Assembly: GCA_003141795.1 (NCBI GenBank)
Contig: PLNO01000164.1
Location: 1 to 6,013, forward strand
Reading direction: 5' to 3'
From: Spirochaetaceae bacterium
Lineage (GTDB): Bacteria > Spirochaetota > Spirochaetia > SZUA-6 > Fen-1364
Length of the DNA stretch: 6,013 nucleotides
The notes under the pieces were generated by a model. The model was not told where the DNA came from and did not search any database. It worked only from the letters and a program-made list of their open reading frames with translations. The position numbers and the translations under genes are program-made. This document shows, piece by piece, positions 1 to 5,230 of the stretch. Each line of letters starts with the position of its first letter. Position 1 is the stretch's first letter.

Positions 1-849
1 CCGCCCAAGCGGGGAGAGGGCCGTGGTGAGGAGATTTTAATTTCAGAACCATCAGCCTCCTCACCCCAGCCCTCTCCTCCTTTGGGGGAGGAGAGGGAGC
101 AGAACGCGCGCTTGGGTTCGCTGCGGTGGCTGAAGGAGTCGGGCGTGGATTTGGCGGCGGGCGAAAAATTCATTGCCGAATGGTCGGGCCAGGGTGCGAC
201 CATTGTCGGCCTCGCCTCGGAAAATAATCTGCTTGGCCTTTTCGCCGTTCGCGACGCGGTGAAACCAAATGCGGCGAATGTCGTCGGACAGCTTCAGCGG
301 CAGGGATTGAAAATTTATCTCGTCACCGGCGACAACTCCCTGACCGCTGCGAGCATTGCCAAGCAGGTCGGCATCGCGGCAGAAAATGTCTTCGCCGAGG
401 TGCGGCCGGAGCAGAAGGCGGAGTTCGTGAAGAAATTGCAGGCGCAAGGCGAGCGCGTGGCGTTCGTGGGCGATGGCATCAATGACGCGCCGGCGCTCAC
501 GCAGGCCGACCTCGGCATCGCCGTGAGCCGCGCCAGCGACGTGGCGCGCGAGGCGGCGGACATCATCCTGCTGAAATCGGAAATCGAGGCCGTGCCGGAG
601 GCGCTCGGGCTGGCGCGGGCGACGCTGCGGACGATCAAGCAGAACCTGTTCTGGGCGTTCTGCTACAACGTGCTGGGAATTCCGATTGCCGCCGGCGTTC
701 TCCACCTCTTTGGCGGCCCGCTGCTCAACCCGATCTTCGCGGCGGCCGCCATGTCCCTGAGCTCGGTTTCCGTCGTGAGCAACGCCCTGCGCCTGAGGAG
801 GCTGAAGATCTCCGCAGTATCGCTCAATAGTGAAGCCTTAGCGTCGTGA
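1..849 (+). CDS. copA: Copper-translocating P1B-type ATPase, C-terminal part (5' truncated by window)
   Basis: Membrane pump that uses ATP to export Cu+ from the cytoplasm. The frame is open from base 1 to a TGA at 847-849, giving 282 visible residues; the CPC membrane motif and DKTGT phosphorylation site lie outside the window. Counting from base 1, TGD is at residues 109-111 and the hinge GDGINDAPAL at 157-166. Two last membrane helices lie at about 214-237 and 240-262. FCYN (220-223) and MSLSS (251-255) match the Cu+-binding YN and MxxSS signatures of P1B-1 pumps, so copper (or silver) is the likely substrate. A TTG at 82 could start a shorter ORF, but the upstream frame is open and this is clearly an internal piece. 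Residues 2-39 come from a palindromic repeat (4-116). Family similarity appears to stop near RLRRLKI, and the last 12 residues are read through the 3' end of the convergent cueP. Family call is secure; integrity of the full gene is unknown. Confidence 0.93.
   Translation, partial: PPKRGEGRGEEILISEPSASSPQPSPPLGEEREQNARLGSLRWLKESGVDLAAGEKFIAEWSGQGATIVGLASENNLLGLFAVRDAVKPNAANVVGQLQRQGLKIYLVTGDNSLTAASIAKQVGIAAENVFAEVRPEQKAEFVKKLQAQGERVAFVGDGINDAPALTQADLGIAVSRASDVAREAADIILLKSEIEAVPEALGLARATLRTIKQNLFWAFCYNVLGIPIAAGVLHLFGGPLLNPIFAAAAMSLSSVSVVSNALRLRRLKISAVSLNSEALAS
4..116. repeat. Compound inverted repeat (palindromic element) inside the ATPase reading frame
   Basis: The outer arms are CCCAAGCG (4-11) and CGCTTGGG (109-116), a perfect match. 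Inside them, the purine-rich segment at 11-31 is largely complementary to CCTCACCCCAGCCCTCTCC (58-76). A second, perfect 11-base hairpin follows: CCCTCTCCTCC (70-80), loop 81-86, GGAGGAGAGGG (87-97). The alternating CCCTCTCC/GGAGAGGG words resemble dispersed palindromic repeats found in many environmental genomes. The frame of the ATPase passes through without a stop. The true ends may extend left of the window, and part of the right outer arm could be host gene sequence. Confidence 0.72.
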
Positions 850-1381
850 TGCATGTAGCGTCTTTGTCGAAAGTGACGATCCGCCCGGTCGCCGTCAGGC
901 CCCGTGCCTCGATGGTTACATCAACTTCGAGATCGCGCGGCAGCCAGAGATCGACGAACCCGTTCGGAAGCGTCATCGTTTTCAGGTCGAGCACTTTGCG
1001 TCCGTCCGTAGCGACCGCCGTCACGTGCACCGGAATGTTTGACAGCTCCCCACGACACGAAGAAGGGTAGTGTCCGCCGCACGGATGCGTCTTCATGATG
1101 TAGGGAGCGATTGAAATCACCTTTTGATCGTCCGGCATCGAGATGACGGCTTTCGAACCGTCGGCGAATGCAAAATTGAACGCCCTGCCAGAGGTCCAGA
1201 CTGTGATTCTGTTTTCTTCACTCTTCATTCCCCATGCGTTGGCCAGGTCCATGACTTCCTTTGGCGAGAGGTCACGCAACGCACCTGAGGAGGGCTCAGG
1301 GACCGGTCCATCGGCAAAAACGAGTGAACTGAGGGTGATAAAGGTCAACGCATACAAGAGAAGTCTTGTCCTGCCGTACAT
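824..1381 (-). CDS. cueP: CueP-family periplasmic copper-binding protein
   Basis: Predicted secreted protein of 185 residues that binds copper in the periplasm. The start is the ATG at 1381: GGGAGG lies 5 bases upstream, whereas the TTG at 1384 sits too close to it. Residues 1-23 form a signal peptide (basic MYGRTR, hydrophobic stretch, cleavage near VFA-DG). The core carries the CueP signature: ISIAPY at 89-94, THPC (C101), CRGELSN at 109-115, PVHV, a WLPRD block at 146-150, and DATCITTLRL near the C-terminus (C177). The cysteines C101, C109 and C177 are spaced 8 and 68 apart; from memory this is the same spacing as the three cysteines of Salmonella CueP. It is the last gene of the minus-strand copper operon, 67 bases after the response regulator. 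Its stop (TGA, 826-824) lies inside the end of the convergent ATPase frame, a 26-base overlap. In Salmonella, CueP supplies periplasmic copper; the same role here is inferred from similarity. Confidence 0.9.
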   Translation of the reverse strand: MYGRTRLLLYALTFITLSSLVFADGPVPEPSSGALRDLSPKEVMDLANAWGMKSEENRITVWTSGRAFNFAFADGSKAVISMPDDQKVISIAPYIMKTHPCGGHYPSSCRGELSNIPVHVTAVATDGRKVLDLKTMTLPNGFVDLWLPRDLEVDVTIEARGLTATGRIVTFDKDATCITTLRLHY

Positions 1382-1386
1382 CAAAT

Positions 1387-1392
1387 CCTCCC
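1387..1392 (-). promoter_or_regulatory. Ribosome binding site of cueP (decides ATG start)
   Basis: The minus strand reads GGGAGG, then ATTTG, then ATG at 1381. The 5-base spacing selects this ATG over the TTG immediately before it. A 6-bp hairpin (CTTCGT 1403-1408 / ACGAAG 1416-1421, loop 7) sits just upstream. It has no T-tract, so it does not look like a terminator, and transcription from the regulator gene probably continues into cueP. Confidence 0.7.
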
Positions 1393-1448
1393 GTTTGTTC
1401 CGCTTCGTGCAGAGTACGAAGTCGATGTGAATATCCTGAGTTTCCTTG

Positions 1449-2159
1449 TCACCACGATTTCTCGATGCCGAACCGGTAGCCGACTCTATGAACGGTGTGT
1501 ATGTAGCAGGGCGCTTTCGGGTCTGTCTCGATTTTCTGCCGGAGATTCTTCACGTGTGCATCGATGGTCCTGTCGCATCCGTCGAAGTCGTCACCGAAGG
1601 CGTGGCAGATGAGCTCTTCGCGTGAAAACAGTCGCCCGGGGTTTCCTGCCAGCAGTCGCAGGAGGTGAAACTCACGTGGAGTGACGTGCACAAGCGTTCC
1701 TGTTTTCCGAACCGTTCCGGCGGCATCGTCAATCAGGAGGTCCTCGTCCCTGAAGCTGAGAACGGATGCCGTGGGAGAGTCCACGTCACCCGAGCGCCGC
1801 AAGACGGCTTGTACCCGCGCGATCAGTTGCCTCGGGCTGAATGGCTTGGTGATATAATCGTCGGCACCGATCTCGAGGCCCTCCACGGCATCAGAGTCCT
1901 TCACCTTCGCTGTGAGCATGATGATCGGCACGCGCAAACAGCAACGCATCCTTCGGCAGACCTCCTCACCCGGCAAGTCCGGGAGCATGAGGTCGAGGAT
2001 CACGAGGGAAGGGCGTTCCCTCATAAAAACCTGCAGTGCTTCAGCCCCTGCTGAAGCCACCAGGGGCGCAAACCCCGACGTGCGAAGGTACGACTCAATG
2101 ACTTCCGTGACCTTCGGGTCGTCATCAATGACCAACACACGTTGCAGTTCGCGTCCCAT
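1449..2159 (-). CDS. OmpR/PhoB-family DNA-binding response regulator
   Basis: Cytoplasmic two-component response regulator of 236 residues, full length for the family. The receiver domain (about 7-122) has the acidic pocket D12-D14, the phospho-acceptor D56 in VILDLMLP, T83 in MLTA and K105 in TKPF. The winged-helix DNA-binding domain (about 137-232) shows VTPREFHLLRLL, the SREEL segment, DRTIDAHVKNLRQKI (recognition helix) and VHRVGYRF. The ATG at 2159 follows the stop of the upstream HMA/TauE/cupredoxin gene by one base (TGA-C-ATG) and has no strong ribosome site of its own, so translational coupling is likely. By position it belongs to the CopR/PcoR/CusR-like functional group, a role inferred from neighbours and not from a specificity motif. 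No histidine kinase gene is adjacent: cueP follows downstream. A likely target is the direct repeat at 3703-3720 upstream of its own operon. Confidence 0.93.
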   Translation of the reverse strand: MGRELQRVLVIDDDPKVTEVIESYLRTSGFAPLVASAGAEALQVFMRERPSLVILDLMLPDLPGEEVCRRMRCCLRVPIIMLTAKVKDSDAVEGLEIGADDYITKPFSPRQLIARVQAVLRRSGDVDSPTASVLSFRDEDLLIDDAAGTVRKTGTLVHVTPREFHLLRLLAGNPGRLFSREELICHAFGDDFDGCDRTIDAHVKNLRQKIETDPKAPCYIHTVHRVGYRFGIEKSW

Positions 2160-2160
2160 G

Positions 2161-3657
2161 TCAGCGAGCCACTGAGAGTTCCTGGTCCGAGATGGGGGTC
2201 TCGACGGAATGGAGACTGGTCCTTCCGATCTCCGACACCGAGAGATCGCCAGCTGTGAGCGCGCGAAGATCCGCGACGATTCTGATAGAGCTGGAGATCA
2301 TGCCCATCCAGCATGTGTAGGAGATGGTGCCCTCCCGGTCCGGCGTGAACTCGATGAGATTATCGCCGGGAACGAGCTGCTTTCTGATGCCATACTGCGG
2401 CACGGTGAGGGGGTTGTTGCATCCGTTGAGATCCGCTGCTTTGGCACGTACGATCCATCGGACGGGGATTCCCTTCTGCACGATGAATGGATGATAGTCA
2501 CCTGAATCGACCGTGGTCCTCACTTCCTGGTAGTCGCCCACTACCTTCGCAACGGCAACGGAAACGCCTCTTACCGGGGCGATCGCGGGCAGCGCGACGC
2601 CGAAGAGACTCATGCCGCGCGTGAACATCACAAGGCCTAGAGCAATGACGAGGACGCCGCTTGCTTTCAGCATCCGGCGGTTGAACCTGGCGCTCAGGAA
2701 AGCGCTGATTGCCCCGAATCCCAGGAGCAGGGGCACCGTACCCAGGCTGAAGAGGAACATCGACAACGCGCCCGCAAGAAAGCTCCCTGTTCCCAGGGCG
2801 TACACCTGCATGGTCTGGAGAGGTCCACACGGCATGAGACCGTTCAGAAGTCCGACAACGAAAGGCCCGCGTCCTTTCGCCGCGGAACGCATCCCGCTCC
2901 CTCCGAGACCGGGGAACCTGATCTTCAGGCGGGAAAGCCCGGGAAATATCCCGAGCATCCGGACGCCGAGGAACAGCATGAACGCACCCGCGATCGCGGG
3001 CATGATGCCTTTGAGCGTTGTGGAAAGGCTGAACAGCGAGCCCAGTGCGCCCACTATTCCGCCGATGATCGTATAGGAGACGACCCGTCCTCCATTGTAG
3101 AGGAGGCTCGGGAGGAGCCGTTCCTTCAATCCTTTCCCGGCCACGGGCAGCGCTGTTCCCGCCGAGTCGTTTCTTTTGAGGCCCTGGGAGAGTACGATCC
3201 CGCCACACATGGCGATGCAGTGCAGCGAGGTGAGCAGTCCGACGACGAACAGCAGACCGTAGCCCATCGACTGGGTGACGGAGGGCAGGAAAGTGAATCC
3301 GACCGTATATCGGATGATGAGATAGATGGCCGCGACAACCGCAAGGAGGCCGAGAAACCTGTACACCGCGCCTGACTTCGATTTTGCGGTTGCTGTTTCC
3401 TGTCCTGTGACGGATGCGCATGAAGTTGACGCTGACTCTTCGCGTACCCTGTACCCGGCGCCATGGATTGCGTCGCACATCATTTTCCGTGTCACCATGC
3501 CTGCCTCGTAGTTGACCATCACTTCAGACAGTGACGCACTGGCAGTGACTTGGCGTACGCCTGCCAGGGCACCTACCGCTTTCTCGATGTGCTGCTCGCA
3601 GTTGCTGCACGACATGCCGTCCACCATGAGACGCACGACGGTACCCGTTCCGGCCAT
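2161..3657 (-). CDS. Fusion of HMA metal-binding domain, TauE/SafE-like membrane domain and C-terminal cupredoxin
   Basis: Inner-membrane copper protein of 498 residues. Residues 6-72 are an HMA (heavy-metal-associated) domain with GMSCSNC (C17, C20). After a linker and one helix (about 99-118) comes a TauE/SafE or DsbD-like transmembrane domain (about 130-355) with the paired motifs SLHCIAMCGG (C147, C151) and NGLMPCGPLQ (C277). Residues about 368-465 form a cupredoxin-like domain with H389, NGCNNP (C413) and TCWMGM (C449, M451, M453), candidate copper ligands. The start at 3657 is chosen because GGGAGG lies 4 bases upstream and the HMA domain begins right after it. The frame extends 67 codons further (to 3858), but that stretch is basic, has no domain and would overlap the promoter and the divergent gene. 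It is the first gene of the operon and ends one base before the response regulator. The combination suggests copper capture and transfer or efflux across the membrane; the exact reaction is not established from sequence. Confidence 0.92.
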   Translation of the reverse strand: MAGTGTVVRLMVDGMSCSNCEQHIEKAVGALAGVRQVTASASLSEVMVNYEAGMVTRKMMCDAIHGAGYRVREESASTSCASVTGQETATAKSKSGAVYRFLGLLAVVAAIYLIIRYTVGFTFLPSVTQSMGYGLLFVVGLLTSLHCIAMCGGIVLSQGLKRNDSAGTALPVAGKGLKERLLPSLLYNGGRVVSYTIIGGIVGALGSLFSLSTTLKGIMPAIAGAFMLFLGVRMLGIFPGLSRLKIRFPGLGGSGMRSAAKGRGPFVVGLLNGLMPCGPLQTMQVYALGTGSFLAGALSMFLFSLGTVPLLLGFGAISAFLSARFNRRMLKASGVLVIALGLVMFTRGMSLFGVALPAIAPVRGVSVAVAKVVGDYQEVRTTVDSGDYHPFIVQKGIPVRWIVRAKAADLNGCNNPLTVPQYGIRKQLVPGDNLIEFTPDREGTISYTCWMGMISSSIRIVADLRALTAGDLSVSEIGRTSLHSVETPISDQELSVAR

Positions 3658-3661
3658 GGAA

Positions 3662-3667
3662 CCTCCC
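3662..3667 (-). promoter_or_regulatory. Ribosome binding site of the HMA/TauE/cupredoxin gene (decides start)
   Basis: The minus strand reads GGGAGG, then TTCC, then ATG at 3657. The spacing is slightly short but acceptable. It supports the 498-residue product over a 565-residue form starting at 3858. Confidence 0.7.
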
Positions 3668-3687
3668 GCTGATATCGGATGCGCGCA

Positions 3688-3720
3688 AGCATAGACGTCT
3701 CGTGTGAACAAAATGTGAAC
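3688..3720 (-). promoter_or_regulatory. Candidate activator-dependent promoter with PhoB/OmpR-type direct repeat
   Basis: On the minus strand GTTCACA (3720-3714), four bases TTTT, and GTTCACA (3709-3703) form a perfect direct repeat with an 11-base period. A 9-base gap follows, then TATGCT (3693-3688) as -10. There is no TTGACA-like -35; the repeat occupies that place, as the pho box does in PhoB-activated promoters. A transcript would begin near 3681 and leave a leader of about 24 bases before the ATG at 3657, which fits. The likely ligand is the operon's own response regulator. The repeat is visible; binding is inferred. Confidence 0.55.
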
Positions 3721-3752
3721 GTGGACATTCATACTTTCTTCAAAACAGCCGC

Positions 3753-3774
3753 GTATGCTCGAGATTCGACATAC
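3753..3774. promoter_or_regulatory. Near-perfect dyad upstream of the DUF2318 gene (candidate operator)
   Basis: The left arm is GTATG-C-TCGA and the right arm TCGA-CATAC, separated by GAT; the arms pair over 9 bases with one bulged C. It lies 26 bases upstream of the ATG at 3801 and overlaps a possible plus-strand -10, TATGCT (3754-3759). It could be an operator for a dimeric repressor or activator or a short hairpin in the leader. No family can be assigned from the sequence. Confidence 0.35.
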
Positions 3775-3800
3775 TTCGTGGGAATGAAGGAGCGCTTCAC

Positions 3801-4259
3801 ATGGCCAGGAAATTCGTCTTCGTGGTATCCGCGATCGCAATCTTGTTCGCCGGTTCACTTGCCGTCTTCGCGGGAGGCAAGATCCTTCCCAACGGGGACA
3901 TGCAGATTCCGAAGAAAGAGATCACTTCAACCGCGAGGTTCTACCAATACAAACTGGACGGTGTGCTTATGGAGGTACTGGCGCTACGGGCTCCGGATGG
4001 GACAGTCAGGACCGCTTTCAACACCTGCCAAGTGTGCTACTCATCCGGGCGCGGCTACTACATTCAGCAAGGCGATGTGCTCGTATGCCAGAACTGCCGC
4101 AACAGGTTCAAGGCCAGCCAGGTGGAGATTATCAAAGGCGGGTGCAATCCCGTGCCAATTACGGCAGATCTGAAGACCGAGGACGCGAACACTATCACCA
4201 TCGCGAAGTCTCTTTTCGCGGAGGCCAAGCCGATTTTTGTCAACTGGAAGACACGCTGA
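3801..4259 (+). CDS. DUF2318 (FtrD-like) metal/iron-sulfur-binding protein
   Basis: Exported or membrane-anchored protein of 152 residues. AAGGAG lies 8 bases before the ATG. Residues 1-24 are a signal peptide or N-terminal anchor (MARK, then a hydrophobic run ending AVFAGG). The family core follows: FYQYKLDG at about 47-54, NTCQVCY (C76, C79), GRGYYIQQGDVLVCQNC (C96, C99) and a closing GGCNPVPI (C115). Two CxxC pairs plus the GGCNP cysteine are the DUF2318 hallmark. Members are known beside Ftr1-type iron permeases (FtrD, with multi-pass membrane domains) and as small stand-alone secreted proteins like this one. Here no iron permease is visible. The gene is divergent from the copper operon, with 143 bases between the starts. 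Metal binding by the cysteines is likely; whether the metal is copper or iron is open. No clear terminator follows. Confidence 0.88.
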   Translation: MARKFVFVVSAIAILFAGSLAVFAGGKILPNGDMQIPKKEITSTARFYQYKLDGVLMEVLALRAPDGTVRTAFNTCQVCYSSGRGYYIQQGDVLVCQNCRNRFKASQVEIIKGGCNPVPITADLKTEDANTITIAKSLFAEAKPIFVNWKTR

Positions 4260-4446
4260 GGTCACCGGGTCCGCAATCGTCCGAAGCTTTCGCAAGCAGC
4301 GGCGGGGAGGGCGAGATTTGACCACATGAACTAGCGTCTCTCGAAATCGCGCCATCGCGGTCACCATTGTTCCGTCTCGATGATGAAGACATTCTATGGT
4401 CGTCTTTGGAATGAGCCTTGAACGCACACGTTGTCGGAAGGGAAAA

Positions 4447-4488
4447 TGCCCCAGGGATGACTCGAACATCTGACCTACGGTTTAGGAA
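4447..4488 (-). other. tRNA-Arg(CCU)-like 3' half, candidate attachment-site scar
   Basis: Read on the minus strand, this stretch runs from an anticodon loop TTCCTAA (4488-4482, anticodon CCT at 4486-4484) through ACCGT, a variable segment AGGTC, a T-stem AGATG, the T-loop TTCGAGT and CATCC. It ends with acceptor strand CTGGGGC and discriminator A (4447). The T-stem pairs 4 of 5. The 5' side fails: the anticodon stem is broken (TCGTT against ACCGT), no D-arm is present, and no GCCCCAG acceptor strand is found about 70 bases upstream. CCA is not encoded. A 3' half running from anticodon loop to discriminator is the usual form of the att copy left at the far end of an element integrated into a tRNA gene. 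Confidence 0.6.
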
Positions 4489-4757
4489 AACGAATCTCAA
4501 CGGGTCAGGTGCGAGACTCTCTGCAACTCACTACAAGCTATTGTAAGTCGCTACAAGGAACTGCGTCAATCGGAATCTCGCGCGATGTCTGTCATCTTGT
4601 CAGGGCTTGCATCTACTTGCAGCAATTGGCGGAATTTATCTCACATCTCTTATCTCATACCTGCCCAGATTACCTCACACCTTTTATATCATGCCCGACT
4701 CGGCTAAATGCGACGCATTCCACGTCCCGCTCACCGTTTCCCGCGAGGTAGGGCTTC

Positions 4758-4792
4758 CTCACCTCACCCGCCAGTGCAACGTGAGAGGTGAG
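4758..4792. repeat. Imperfect inverted repeat
   Basis: CTCACCTCAC (4758-4767) pairs with GTGAGAGGTGAG (4781-4792), leaving two unpaired bases in the right arm and a 13-base loop. No T-tract follows on either strand. The function is unknown. Confidence 0.5.
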
Positions 4793-4847
4793 ATCTTTCA
4801 GCGTACAGACGCAGCTCAGGCGCTTTGGGTGTGGATAGCATGTCGCT

Positions 4848-4871
4848 TGACGGGTGCTCTACAACCCGTCA
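4848..4871. repeat. Perfect 8-bp inverted repeat
   Basis: TGACGGGT (4848-4855) and ACCCGTCA (4864-4871) flank the 8-base loop GCTCTACA. No poly-T follows, so it is not a standard terminator. It could be a protein-binding dyad or an RNA stem. Confidence 0.5.
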
Positions 4872-4923
4872 TCAACTTGCGAGAGCCAGCACCTGAGCAT
4901 GGAAACCTTGGGGCGCCGCATGC

Positions 4924-4943
4924 AAAATAAAACTCCCCGGGAG
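4924..4943 (-). terminator. Weak terminator-like hairpin after the small membrane ORF
   Basis: The minus strand has a 4-bp stem CTCC/GGAG with loop CGG, followed by TTTTATTTT, about 20 bases past the TAA of the 45-residue ORF. The position and T-tract fit a terminator, but the stem is very short. Confidence 0.3.
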
Positions 4944-4962
4944 ACAAATCTATCCTATGTGC

Positions 4963-5100
4963 TTACTGAGCGCTTGTTTTCTGTCCGTTCGCATCAGAGC
5001 CCTCGTTCTTTTTTTCAGAGTTTGACCATCTGAGAAGTCCCACCATGGAAACGAAGAAGATTGCCCCAAGGACAATTAGCAGAATGTTGACCGCGCTCAT
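4963..5100 (-). CDS. Small single-pass membrane protein, unrecognised (45 residues)
   Basis: Unrecognised short gene. The ATG at 5100 is preceded by GGAGGAG with 5 bases between, one of the strongest ribosome sites in the window, and the frame ends at TAA (4965-4963). The protein begins MSAVNILLIVLGAIFFVSMV, one hydrophobic helix at about residues 4-23, followed by GLLRWSNSEKK and a polar, probably disordered tail rich in S, N, K, G and Q. The positive residues after the helix suggest an N-out, C-in orientation. There are no cysteines, histidines or obvious metal ligands. It lies downstream of, and on the same strand as, the H+-ATPase gene but is separated from it by a terminator. It could be a small partner of a membrane pump or oxidase, as many proteins of this size are, but nothing in the sequence identifies a partner. 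Confidence 0.65.
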   Translation of the reverse strand: MSAVNILLIVLGAIFFVSMVGLLRWSNSEKKNEGSDANGQKTSAQ

Positions 5101-5159
5101 GATTTCTCCTCCCTCGAATAGAATGAAGTCCTACGGGCGATCGGAGCACTCATGGCTGC

Positions 5160-5197
5160 AAAAAAAGCCGCCACATAGGATTCCCCTGTATGGCGGC
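5160..5197 (-). terminator. Rho-independent terminator downstream of the P3A ATPase
   Basis: The minus strand has GCCGCCATACAGG (5197-5185), a 5-base loop and CCTATGTGGCGGC (5179-5167), followed by seven T (5166-5160). The stem pairs 12 of 13 positions, including one G-T pair, with one C-A mismatch. It lies about 180 bases after the ATPase stop and about 60 bases before the small ORF, so it separates the two unless it is read through or conditional. Confidence 0.8.
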
Positions 5198-5230
5198 CCG
5201 ACCATATCCTTTTTCCTCTACTCGGAAATC

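Larger units (their letters stand above)
4489..4962. other. Gene-poor stretch between tRNA fragment and small membrane ORF
   Basis: No convincing coding sequence is seen on either strand. Open frames at 4509-4751 and 4607-4930 (+) lack ribosome sites and have no recognisable domains. The stretch is irregular, with a pyrimidine-rich block at about 4630-4690, repeated CTACAAG words near 4530-4560, and two stem-loops listed separately. The 187 bases left of the tRNA fragment (4260-4446) also show nothing recognisable. Confidence 0.5.

Noticed and set aside
61..705. Long minus-strand open frame of 214 codons opposite the Cu+-ATPase
   Set aside because: Arginine- and leucine-rich shadow of a GC-rich coding region, with no domain or ribosome site.
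1665..2054. Plus-strand open frame opposite the response regulator
   Set aside because: Antisense shadow; the minus strand encodes an intact response regulator with all catalytic residues.
2498..3478. 326-codon minus-strand frame inside the fusion gene
   Set aside because: Alternate frame of a clearly coding region; very arginine/proline-rich composition and no recognisable domain.
3658..3858. N-terminal extension of the HMA/TauE/cupredoxin gene starting at 3858
   Set aside because: The extra 67 residues are basic with no domain and overlap the divergent gene and promoter region; a good ribosome site precedes the ATG at 3657.
4041..4469. Minus-strand frame of 142 codons over the DUF2318 gene
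   Set aside because: Mostly antisense to DUF2318, with no domain and a start inside the tRNA-like fragment.
4447..4530. A complete tRNA gene
   Set aside because: Only the 3' half matches; the anticodon stem is broken, and no D-arm or 5' acceptor strand is present.
4848..4871. Terminator or integron attC-type site
   Set aside because: No T-tract follows, and the core-site words expected of attC are not seen.
4607..4930. Plus-strand frame of 107 codons in the gene-poor stretch
   Set aside because: No ribosome site, no domain and irregular composition; it also runs through both stem-loops.
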